From contig SVJA01000001.1 of NCBI GenBank assembly GCA_015069195.1, positions 202,148-266,147 on the forward strand: a stretch of 64,000 nucleotides of DNA, read 5' to 3'. The translations under genes and the position numbers were made by a program. Under the pieces are notes generated by a model. It was not told the origin of the DNA. It did not search any database and saw only the letters and a program-made list of their open reading frames with translations. Of the stretch, positions 17,701-25,353 are shown piece after piece (the first letter of the stretch is position 1; every line of letters starts with the position of its first letter). The DNA comes from Oscillospiraceae bacterium (GTDB taxonomy: Bacteria; Bacillota; Clostridia; UBA1212).

Positions 17701-20700
17701 ACAGCTCTGTTGTCACGGTATTTTTCGGCAATCATTCTTGTGCGGGCTTTTGCAGGCATAGCATCTTCGAAGCCCGCTGCAGCACCGAGGGCTGTATAGA
17801 TATTCACTGTTTCACCGGGCACCGCAGCAATGCGGACACGCCCTGCAAAGCAGGGCGTCAGGACGGCGCCTTGCTTTGCACCTAACGGGCGGCGTCCTGC
17901 TACGGCAGAGGGAATTTCTGCGAAATTCCCTCTGCCGGTAATACCGATCGTTTCTGTGTCAAAACCGACTGCTCCGTCAAAAGCTTTATCCGACCAAATC
18001 GATAAAAACACCGAAATATCATCTTTCATTCCGCTGTTATATACTTTGTCTGCAAACAGGATAATTCTGTCGTTGGTTGTTTTGCTCTCCGTCACCGTAT
18101 TTATATCGCTGTAAGATCTGTGTGCGTCAAAGTCATTCTTCCCGGATGCCGCAATCTCCGTAAAAGCGCTTATCTCAAATACAGCATTCGCTGCCGTGCC
18201 GTTTGTAATTTCCAGACGGTAAACGGCAGAGCTTTCCTCACCGGAAACACAAAGATGCAATTCAGAATTAAAACCTTCTGTATTTTTGCAGAAAATCGCA
18301 CGCTCCGGATAAAACAGCACTCTGTATTCATCACTGTCCGATACAATACCCTTATCGGCGGTTGCCGTCCATACTTTTCCCGAATTACATTCTCTTATGA
18401 AAAATCGCAGACCTCTCTCGCAGGTTATCGACATGTCACCCACAGACAAAAGATTGTCGCCGAGCTCGTTTACGAAAAGAGAAACATTCTTTCCAGAGTA
18501 ATGATTTACCGCAGGATACAACGAGGAAATTCCATCGTGCACAAACGGTATAAAGTAATCATTTTCCGCTTCCGCAGTTTTTTTCGGTAAATTTTCCGCA
18601 CTGATTATTTCGTCGAATTTTACTTTGCTGTCGCCGTAATCCTTGTCGCATTTTTCGGCAAGCAACAACTCACACGCCTTGAATTCCGGCACAGAAGAAA
18701 ATGCCTCGCCTGTGATATCGCGATCAAGATAGTTTGCACATCCTGTAAACGCCATGCCGATATGGTGCGCCATACAGCTTTCTACAACACCTTTGCTATC
18801 CTTGGTAAAATCAATAGCTTCATAAAATCCGTATTTACCGAATGCGCCATTTTCTTTCAAAGCTTTCATATTTTCTTTTACGGATGACGGTGCAAATTCC
18901 ATCGCCATAAGACTTGCATACGGCGCAATCACAAGCCTGTCACAGCAATCGTTACTCATTGCAAGTATCGGCACACCGAAAGCTTTGTATTGGTAGTTTA
19001 AATTCACATCTCGCATATTGTAACCCGACTCGGAAATACCCCACGGCACGCCTTTTAATTTACCGTAATCACGCTGTGCCTCTATCATCAATTTTGTTGT
19101 CTTATCCCACAAAAGTTTCGGGTACGATTTAAAAAATAGTTCCGGCAACAAGTATTCAAACGCAGTTCCTGACCACGACCTGAGTATACCTTCGCCCCTG
19201 TCGGCAAAACGCCTTGCAGGTCTGTAAAAAGCATCAGCAGACACATCGCCCTTTGCGATGGCAAAATATACCGAAAGTCTTGCTTCCGACACCGCTATAT
19301 CGTAGTGCGAATCGCTGAGACGATTGTCCTTAACGGAAAATCCCGTCGCAAAGCAACCTTTTTTCCTGTCAAACAAAAATGAAAAATCCATATCAAATGC
19401 AAATTTATTCAGTTTATCCGAAACCGCCTTCGTATTGCACACAATCACACCTGTTGCACTCTCCGCAGCAGACACTTTCTGACTTTTTTTAAGCTCGTCG
19501 GCATAAATCCTGCAAGACGAATACAACTTATTTAAATAGCCATCTATCTGATTGTCCCAGATGTTTTTCTCACAGAACTTAATGCAGGAATTTAGTATAT
19601 TTCCCCACTCGTCAAGGTTTGTACCGTCAAAATCTTCCGGTAATTTCAGCCTGTCATCTAAATCATTTCTGTTGTCTTCCCATATTATTTCCGCCAATGC
19701 TTTCAACGCATAAAATCTTGACTTTATCACGTCACAAGGATCATTTTCATACCTTTCCTTTTCCCTTGAAAGTATCTCAGCTGCGGTCACCATGCACACT
19801 GCAAGATTGCCGCTGTCAACTGTTGAAATAAACGGCGGATTTAAAACTTCAAGATCTTTGGTACCGTACCAATTCAAAAGGTGTCCGTTTAACTTTTTCA
19901 TTTTTTCCATGGTGCCGAGAGTTTGCTCTATGATGTAAAAAGCCTCGCCGAGTGTTATAAATCCAAGGTGTGACGCCTGCGCGGTACATAAAATATAAAA
20001 TCCGATATTGGTAGGCGAGGTTCTTTTTGCTGTCTTTATTTCGGGTTTAAACTGCACGTTATCGGGCGGCAGGAATGAATTCTCGGGAGCATAATCCTCA
20101 TAAAACGCCCACATTCTTCTTGTGAGCGCAAGAACTTCGATGTCATTGTAAAGCATTCTCTGAGTAATTTTACTTTTCTGATTTTCCCCGGTCTTTTTCA
20201 GTATCAAAGGCGCAGCAAACCACAGCAAGCTTATCGGGCTTACCGTAACAATTCCCATGACTATGCATTGCCACATATATCTATAATATCCGGCGACTGT
20301 TTTTATCGCACTTTTCTCTGCATCCGCCGCAGTCACCCATTCAAGCAAATGTTTATGGCTTACATTTATTCGCCAAAGCGTTCTTACTATCGCATCTACT
20401 GTCATATAAGCCTCGTGAGGCAATGAGCAAAGCGACAGACTGCAACGTTTAAAGGTTTTTGCCGTCGGATTTAAAATGCATGGATAATATGAATACCCGA
20501 GCAAAATCAGATGCCACAACCACGCAATCCGCGGCACAAATATCATTCCTACAATAAACACCAGAACACTGCAAGGTGCACCGAGGCTTCTTTGCAGATT
20601 GTTTGTCATTTTATAAAGTGATATAAAGTTAAGCGGATTTTTTACTTTCCTACCAAGGCGGTTTATGAACATCTCTTTCTTATACGGAAGCAATTGCCAG

Positions 20701-23003
20701 TCTCCCCTTATCCACCTGTGTTGCCTTTTTATATATGCAACGTAATTTCCGGGGAATCCGTCAAATATCATTATGTTCGATGTAAACGCAGTTCTCATAT
20801 AAGAGCCTTCAAGCAAATCGTGGCTCAGCACGGTCTCGTCGCGGAAAGTATCTTTTGATATTTCATTAAATACTTTCGGGTCGTACATACCCTTACCTGT
20901 ATAAATTCCCTCCGAACAAACATCAAAATAGAAGTCGGAATTTCTGGCAAAATATGCATCAATTCCGACATCACCGGTATATGTTTCGGCAAACGGGCTT
21001 CGCCCTTCTCTTGTCGGTTCAGTCATCACCGCCGGTTGCAAAATACCGTAGCCGCGTTTGACGAAAGCGCATCCGCCGCTGTACTCAACAATCGGTTGAT
21101 TCAGCGGATGCGCGCAAATCGCCGCCATTTTTTTAATTGCATTGTTCGGAATTCTTGTGTCCGCATCCACCGTAAAAATAAATTTTGTATTCGGCACATT
21201 TTCCGTCATTCCGAGCAAACGATGATTATGTTCTCCTGTCACCAATTTGTTAAAATCAATCAACGCGCCTCGTTTTCGCTCTTTTCCGAGCCATTTACCC
21301 TCACATTCGTGATACACTCTCGGGCGGTACAAAAAGTAAAATTTATTCTTACCCGCTTTGGCGTATTTTTTATTAAGTCTTTCCGCCTCTTTAAGTCCGG
21401 TGTTGTAAACATCGCTGTCCCAATCCGCTTTTTCACAATCACTTTCTGCGGCATCTGCAACTACCGCAAAATATATATTTTTTTCCCGGTTTGCAAGGTA
21501 AATTATTTCAAGCTCCGACATTATTTCTTTTACTCTTGCGGAATTTTTCATAAGAACAGGCATTACAAAAAACACCGATGAACTTTCCGGTATTCCTGTT
21601 TCGAAGTTCATCGACGGCATCACGGCAGGCTTATAAAATCTCGCAAATATTGTCTGTATAACGCTTACGGAAATGTTCATATAGATAATGAACGCCGGCA
21701 CCACTGTAAACACCATAGCGGCAAGGTGCGCAAAAGTGTTGTTCCACAGATATGCAACTTCTCTTGAAATTGCCACCGCAGTTATAAAAGTCAACATCGC
21801 TGTCACCACCGCACTGCACGCCATAAACGTCGTGGCAGCTACCGTGCCTCTGGGACGCTTCGGCATTTTTATACGAAACCCTTTTCGCACTTTGTCGGAA
21901 AGATCTTTCACGCCGTCATCACAAAGATAATAACCTACATGAGCCCTGTAATCATCCTTGTCGATTGCATAAAATGCAGTCGCTTTCTCAACTGCGGCAG
22001 ATGCCACCGACACGGCACTTACGTTTCCTCTGCGTGCAATATTCTCTGTACATCTTATATAAAAGCCTCGGCTCTCCCTGTCCATGAGCGGAAAAACTCC
22101 GCTTGGATCACGGTCAAGTATTCTTTCAACGGTCGATAATTCTGAACTTAAAGTATCCCAATCAAAACTTTCAAGTGATTTAAGCGATCTCACAGCATTA
22201 CCCATTGTGATTCCGAGCGACGTACGCACATTTGCTTCTGCCGCAAGCATCTTATCTACGGTAGTTTTTCGTCCTGCGAGCTTCAAGTCAAAAAGTTCCC
22301 TGTATCCGGAAGTATCACCATTTACGGAAGCGGCAATACGAAGCACCGTTTCCGCCAGAACAGGCGTCAATTCATCGGTGCTTGAAATCCATATATCGAT
22401 TGCTCTTTTTCTTTCAGCAGGTGTCACCTCGCCTTCATCGAGGTATCTGTTTAGTCTTTCAAAAAGTTTCTCAGATGTGTAGCGTTCCTCATTTATTTGC
22501 TCTGTTTTACTGCAGATATCAGCGATCTTCACAAGCAAAGAAATCCTGAGCATTTCCCCGATGTTGCTTATTTCAGCCGATGTGAGCGCAGTTATTTCCT
22601 GATATTCTTCTATAAATTCTCTGAGGCAGTTTTCGTCAATGTGTGCGTCATATAGTTCAGTAATATGCATTGCAATATCATACGCACGAAGTACTTCGCC
22701 GTCTCTACCGCAAACGGTCGGCATTCCTTTAAACGCATTTCTGCAAAATCGCTTTATATATGAAATAACATTTTCATACTGTTCGGACAATATGTGGTAG
22801 TTGTCGCAAAGCCACTCCTCTGCCGGCATAACGGCTTTTTTATAACCGCACCTGTTTACTGCGACCTTTTTATACAAATCAGCCGCAATATCCCTGCACT
22901 TTTCTATATCCGGCAAAAACTTCACATTACCGTCGCGTTTTATTATTTTATGTCGTTCCGCAACAGACGAAGCGCTTATTTTAGTAGGAAATGTAAGCAT
23001 CAT
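14730..23003 (-). CDS. Cyclic beta-1,2-glucan synthase (GT84-GH94)
   Basis: A 2757-residue membrane protein of the size and order expected for cyclic beta-1,2-glucan synthases. N-terminal region; membrane helices about residues 390-460 and again about 800-880 and 930-960; a GT84 glycosyltransferase domain with FTVDADTRIP near 610 and QHRWIRGDW near 765; two beta-rich domains; and a C-terminal GH94-like module with GGGDWNDGMNK near 2470. In characterised enzymes one protein primes, elongates and cyclises beta-1,2-glucan from UDP-glucose, and the GH94 part sets chain length by phosphorolysis. The start is taken at the ATG at 23003, eight bases after GGGGGA; the frame stays open 52 codons further upstream but without ribosome sites. 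A palindrome touches the ribosome site. Three hairpins lie inside the gene at 17838-17937. Confidence 0.9.
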   Translation of the reverse strand: MMLTFPTKISASSVAERHKIIKRDGNVKFLPDIEKCRDIAADLYKKVAVNRCGYKKAVMPAEEWLCDNYHILSEQYENVISYIKRFCRNAFKGMPTVCGRDGEVLRAYDIAMHITELYDAHIDENCLREFIEEYQEITALTSAEISNIGEMLRISLLVKIADICSKTEQINEERYTSEKLFERLNRYLDEGEVTPAERKRAIDIWISSTDELTPVLAETVLRIAASVNGDTSGYRELFDLKLAGRKTTVDKMLAAEANVRTSLGITMGNAVRSLKSLESFDWDTLSSELSTVERILDRDPSGVFPLMDRESRGFYIRCTENIARRGNVSAVSVASAAVEKATAFYAIDKDDYRAHVGYYLCDDGVKDLSDKVRKGFRIKMPKRPRGTVAATTFMACSAVVTAMLTFITAVAISREVAYLWNNTFAHLAAMVFTVVPAFIIYMNISVSVIQTIFARFYKPAVMPSMNFETGIPESSSVFFVMPVLMKNSARVKEIMSELEIIYLANREKNIYFAVVADAAESDCEKADWDSDVYNTGLKEAERLNKKYAKAGKNKFYFLYRPRVYHECEGKWLGKERKRGALIDFNKLVTGEHNHRLLGMTENVPNTKFIFTVDADTRIPNNAIKKMAAICAHPLNQPIVEYSGGCAFVKRGYGILQPAVMTEPTREGRSPFAETYTGDVGIDAYFARNSDFYFDVCSEGIYTGKGMYDPKVFNEISKDTFRDETVLSHDLLEGSYMRTAFTSNIMIFDGFPGNYVAYIKRQHRWIRGDWQLLPYKKEMFINRLGRKVKNPLNFISLYKMTNNLQRSLGAPCSVLVFIVGMIFVPRIAWLWHLILLGYSYYPCILNPTAKTFKRCSLSLCSLPHEAYMTVDAIVRTLWRINVSHKHLLEWVTAADAEKSAIKTVAGYYRYMWQCIVMGIVTVSPISLLWFAAPLILKKTGENQKSKITQRMLYNDIEVLALTRRMWAFYEDYAPENSFLPPDNVQFKPEIKTAKRTSPTNIGFYILCTAQASHLGFITLGEAFYIIEQTLGTMEKMKKLNGHLLNWYGTKDLEVLNPPFISTVDSGNLAVCMVTAAEILSREKERYENDPCDVIKSRFYALKALAEIIWEDNRNDLDDRLKLPEDFDGTNLDEWGNILNSCIKFCEKNIWDNQIDGYLNKLYSSCRIYADELKKSQKVSAAESATGVIVCNTKAVSDKLNKFAFDMDFSFLFDRKKGCFATGFSVKDNRLSDSHYDIAVSEARLSVYFAIAKGDVSADAFYRPARRFADRGEGILRSWSGTAFEYLLPELFFKSYPKLLWDKTTKLMIEAQRDYGKLKGVPWGISESGYNMRDVNLNYQYKAFGVPILAMSNDCCDRLVIAPYASLMAMEFAPSSVKENMKALKENGAFGKYGFYEAIDFTKDSKGVVESCMAHHIGMAFTGCANYLDRDITGEAFSSVPEFKACELLLAEKCDKDYGDSKVKFDEIISAENLPKKTAEAENDYFIPFVHDGISSLYPAVNHYSGKNVSLFVNELGDNLLSVGDMSITCERGLRFFIRECNSGKVWTATADKGIVSDSDEYRVLFYPERAIFCKNTEGFNSELHLCVSGEESSAVYRLEITNGTAANAVFEISAFTEIAASGKNDFDAHRSYSDINTVTESKTTNDRIILFADKVYNSGMKDDISVFLSIWSDKAFDGAVGFDTETIGITGRGNFAEIPSAVAGRRPLGAKQGAVLTPCFAGRVRIAAVPGETVNIYTALGAAAGFEDAMPAKARTRMIAEKYRDNRAVTRTFDIAYTNAVTEREKFNLSKDLLEDFGTVLKQIYSREKCVQLSLLKGQTIANEIIPCLWKFGISGNNPLIVTRVMHSENSIFTEKIIDLWKLLYSRGVCADLVIIVNETDGYMAPLYSFVEYRASLGMCDARLSGVNLNCGIFAIKESQITDSELNCIYAAASSVLVPKRRNRIGIVSGAEADRKISGYITSCETEKNGNLPDIFRGELCFDNVYGGFSPDGKRYFILNKKNTPAPWINCISSFFGEFGFTVSERGGGFVWYKNSHEYRLTPWCSSPAHDAVGEAIFVRNEINGRTFSLTGFETQEYEGSRCVVTEHGFGYSEFVRTENGLKTTLNVFAHSVLPLKISLVEIENVGANAVDISIAYCVKPVAEEKNITGSFLETYWDDDNNFLACENKKNHEIGEIFAKRLFITSSLVPDSFTCDETEFYGNEFQRRLLKGIPVAMGGKRILLSDKSGFGLNTCMAMKNTVTIKSGSAVSVIYVLGAEPKNDKEVLESALKKLRNPFNAFAELDTVKELWNDFLGKIEVRTPDKAFDFMVNGWLLYQLKSCRIDGRSGFYQSGGAYGFRDQLQDAVALLHSSPETVKKQILLCASRQYEEGDVQHWWHPPENRGVRTNYSDDLLWLPYAVCKYVEFTDDASILYEQVPFLKSEPLKPTEHDRYEKTEITDYTESLFEHLKRATEHAMRFGTHDLPFMGGGDWNDGMNKVGENGGESVWLGWFLCKIFKCMEYLSNRINAGLDYSESLAKLSAAIEENAWENDRYIRAFYGDGTPLGSASCVECEIDSISQSWSVISGAGDKERSLIAINTAYTNLVDKSAKVIRLLSPAFTGLSQKNPGYISDYPAGIRENGAQYTHAAIWLAKAFYESGDASKGYELLSMLNPINHSRTQSEADIYKVEPYVMAADVYYGGINTGRGGWTWYTGSAGWYYRLCIENLIGLKRRSNILYVSPALPPEWRGKATVIYRHNGKNYEIDLSKGSQKIILK
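17838..17937. repeat. Cluster of three strong hairpins inside the glucan synthase gene
   Basis: Three adjacent inverted repeats in 100 bp: 17838-17858 (9-bp arms ACGCCCTGC, 3-nt loop), 17859-17899 (CAGGACG arms with bulge) and 17903-17937 (16-bp perfect arms starting CGGCAGAGGG, 3-nt loop). They are visibly richer in G and C than the flanks. The reading frame stays open through them (GRGNFAEIPSAV ... GAVLTPCFAGRV). Confidence 0.7.
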
Positions 23004-23017
23004 AAAAGCAATCCCCC

Positions 23018-23033
23018 GATAAAACGTTTTATC
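23018..23033. promoter_or_regulatory. LacI-type palindrome before the glucan synthase
   Basis: GATAAAACGTTTTATC is a perfect 16-bp palindrome with a central CG, the form typical of LacI/GalR-family operators. It directly touches the GGGGGA ribosome site of the glucan synthase. It could bind a repressor or fold as an RNA hairpin next to the ribosome site. Confidence 0.5.
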
Positions 23034-23200
23034 AGTAGGATTGCCTGAAAATTTGTAAAATATGCCTTTTATACGATATAACCATAAATAAATACGAAAA
23101 AAGCCGCAAAATTTTTTAAATATACAATGATATTGTAAAGTGTTTGTTTTTACGAACACAAGTATCGTAACACATAATCACAGGCAATATTACTGCATAT

Positions 23201-24247
23201 TTACTTTATATCAATATCATTTTGTTCATTTTTTCTTTTCAATATAAATGACGCAGCTGCAGTCATTATTCCGCAAATTATTATTTGCGTATAGAAACTT
23301 ATTCCTCGGCTTATCATCATACCCGGAAGTACCAAAGTCTCTCCGAATATCGGCAGAAATATTTCCAGGAACAGATTTTCGCTTATGCCCATTCCGCCCG
23401 GAAGCGGCAACATATCGGCAGCAACCGAAATCATTGCCTGAAGAACTATTATCAGTGCAATTGAATGTCCGTTCAAGCCGAATGCAAGATATGTAAACCA
23501 GGTTATCGCAAACAACAAAAATCTTTGTAACAATGTTATCATAAAAACATTGAATATTATCAGCGGATGCTTTTTGTAAAATTCAGATGTACCTGTATAC
23601 TGCTCGGTCAATCTGTCCACCGTCGCAAGCTTTTTTTCAAAATTTTTAAAGTGTAAAAACTTATTCAGTAAATGAAGACTTTTTCTCGCAAAATAATTTA
23701 CAATCCCGGGCTTAAACACAAGCAATAAAAGTATAGCAACACAACCTACGTTCAGTACGATACCGAGATACACTATGCTTTCCACCGGCTCAATATACTG
23801 CATAACAGCATCCGGCCTTATTATGAGAACGGCTACACCAATTATAACAAGTACTGCTTTGTAGGTAATGGTTACTATTGCAAGCACCACGGTAGACACA
23901 GCATAAGAAATACCATCTTTTCTCATAGCAACAGCCTGCATCGGCTGACCGCCGGATGCCGACGGAGTTATGCTGCTGTAAAAGAATCCTATAAATGAAT
24001 AAAGACAACAATGACCTAGTTTAGCCTTTTTTTCGAGCGAATGAAGCAAATAATATACAATTACCGACTCACTCAATATAAACAAGAAGACACAAACAAC
24101 TCCATGCAGAATATATTTATCATCCGCTTTTTTCAAAAGTTCGAAGGTCTCGGATAAATCTTCTCCGCTGAATACAGTCCATATCGTAAGCGCGAATACC
24201 GCTATAAAAAACAAAGTACTTAAAACTTTTTTCTTATCTATTTTCAA
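23201..24247 (-). CDS. Flippase-like membrane protein (LPG synthase transmembrane-domain family)
   Basis: 348 residues with about eight membrane helices. The motifs TPSASGGQP and PLPGGMGISE are typical of the family of the membrane domain of lysylphosphatidylglycerol synthase (the UPF0104/AglD-like group). There is no soluble synthase domain, so it is not a full MprF; stand-alone members are thought to move lipids or lipid-linked sugars across the membrane. The start is taken as TTG at 24247, seven bases after AGGGGGT; a GTG three codons earlier overlaps that site. It stands between the glucan synthase and the GT87 glycosylation genes, which suits a role in surface glycolipid export, an inference. 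Confidence 0.8.
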   Translation of the reverse strand: MKIDKKKVLSTLFFIAVFALTIWTVFSGEDLSETFELLKKADDKYILHGVVCVFLFILSESVIVYYLLHSLEKKAKLGHCCLYSFIGFFYSSITPSASGGQPMQAVAMRKDGISYAVSTVVLAIVTITYKAVLVIIGVAVLIIRPDAVMQYIEPVESIVYLGIVLNVGCVAILLLLVFKPGIVNYFARKSLHLLNKFLHFKNFEKKLATVDRLTEQYTGTSEFYKKHPLIIFNVFMITLLQRFLLFAITWFTYLAFGLNGHSIALIIVLQAMISVAADMLPLPGGMGISENLFLEIFLPIFGETLVLPGMMISRGISFYTQIIICGIMTAAASFILKRKNEQNDIDIK

Positions 24248-24290
24248 TCCGAGCACCCCCTTTTATCAGATACTATATTTTATAAAAAAA

Positions 24291-24328
24291 ATCCGAACAT
24301 ATTCTCAACTATCAAGAAATGTCCGGAT
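24291..24328 (-). terminator. Terminator after tRNA-Lys
   Basis: Arms ATCCGgACAT and ATGTtCGGAT (one G-U pair) separated by about 18 nt and followed by TTTTTTTTAT on the minus strand. Confidence 0.85.
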
Positions 24329-24336
24329 ACAAAAAA

Positions 24337-24409
24337 TGCACCTTCAGGGACTCGAACCCTGGACCCACTGATTAAGAGTCAGTTGCTCTACCAGCTGAGC
24401 TAAAGGTGC
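24337..24409 (-). tRNA. tRNA-Lys (anticodon CTT)
   Basis: 73 nt with acceptor arms GCACCTT/AAGGTGC, T8-A9, a normal D arm, anticodon stem ACTGA/TCAGT with loop CTCTTAA, and a T arm with GGTTCGAGTCC. Discriminator A; CCA is not encoded. A strong promoter lies 30 bp upstream and a terminator directly downstream, so it is a single-gene unit. Confidence 0.95.
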
Positions 24410-24438
24410 ATAACATCTGTTGCAAACGCAACATTGCC

Positions 24439-24467
24439 ATTATATACATCGCAATTATAGTTGTCAA
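24439..24467 (-). promoter_or_regulatory. Promoter of tRNA-Lys
   Basis: Consensus TTGACA, a 17-bp spacer and TATAAT on the minus strand. Confidence 0.9.
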
Positions 24468-24506
24468 CACAAATTTTTATATTATTTAATTTATTCTTCC
24501 GTGAAA

Positions 24507-25352
24507 TCAATGAACGGTTTCACGATGTTGCTTTACGTTCTCCACAAACAAAGTTTCTTCTATGGACATCTTTCGGATAAGATTTTTTACGGTTATATCT
24601 ATACCTGAATTTTCTCTGTAATCGGCAGGATATGTAAAGTCCACCCTACCCTTTGTCAGGAGCTCATCAACCTTTTCTTTCTCACCGTTCTGGTACACCG
24701 CAATCGACGAACCGCCGTAAGCCTTTACCATCTTCATACACGGTACATCAGAAAGTCCGTCACCTATATAAATCATATTTGAAAATCTTACACGTTTGCT
24801 GTCTTCGGGCATGGATTTATTAAGATCCACATCGTTTGAAATATCGAGAACACCTTTGTTTATTCTGTATACAAACTGTGTTTTGTTTGTATAGTTTACC
24901 GCAGCTTTAGGCCATACGGCATTATCATTTTCGCCGTAATAAAACTCACTTGCAAAAATTTCCGTAAACGCATCATTTATTTTGGAACCCTGAATAATTT
25001 CCTTAAGACCAGACGATATAACATAGTGCTCAATTTTTACGTTCTGCATACGGCCGTATTCGTTTATACGATCAAACCATTCGTCTACACCGGGGAAGAG
25101 TTCTACTTTGTTTCCCATAGAAACAAGTGTGTCACGGCTGAGTTCTATGCCTTTTTCTTTTGCACGCATTATCATTACATACATATACGCCAAAATGCCG
25201 TCCATATGTTCTTTATGTGCAAGACCGTTTGCCTCCTGCCAGAACTCCGAAGCTTCCATACCGAGACTCGGTATAAATTGATACTCCTGCATATCCCTTG
25301 TACAAAGAGTACGGTCAAAATCATACATTATCGCAATGATTGGTAAATTCAT
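24507..25352 (-). CDS. HAD-superfamily phosphatase
   Basis: 281 residues. HAD motif I is YDFDRT (Asp nucleophile, near residue 10), motif II is VISSG (Ser), and motif IV is IGDGLSDVPC. The cap between motifs I and II is large, in the manner of phosphoserine phosphatase-like enzymes. The substrate is unknown; a phosphorylated sugar or polyprenyl intermediate would suit the neighbours. The start at 25352, with GAGGAG upstream, lies one base after the stop of the GT87-GtrA gene, so the two are coupled. The open frame extends 23 codons upstream, but these overlap the previous gene. Confidence 0.85.
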   Translation of the reverse strand: MNLPIIAIMYDFDRTLCTRDMQEYQFIPSLGMEASEFWQEANGLAHKEHMDGILAYMYVMIMRAKEKGIELSRDTLVSMGNKVELFPGVDEWFDRINEYGRMQNVKIEHYVISSGLKEIIQGSKINDAFTEIFASEFYYGENDNAVWPKAAVNYTNKTQFVYRINKGVLDISNDVDLNKSMPEDSKRVRFSNMIYIGDGLSDVPCMKMVKAYGGSSIAVYQNGEKEKVDELLTKGRVDFTYPADYRENSGIDITVKNLIRKMSIEETLFVENVKQHRETVH

Positions 25353-25353
25353 T

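Noticed and set aside
17600-18600. Plus-strand open frames inside the glucan synthase gene
   Set aside because: They have no ribosome sites, low-complexity or Cys/Ser-rich translations, and lie opposite a gene with clear domain matches.
23004-23159. Longer glucan synthase starting at 23159
   Set aside because: The extra 52 residues have no ribosome site before them and are compositionally unlike the protein. The ATG at 23003 has a strong site.
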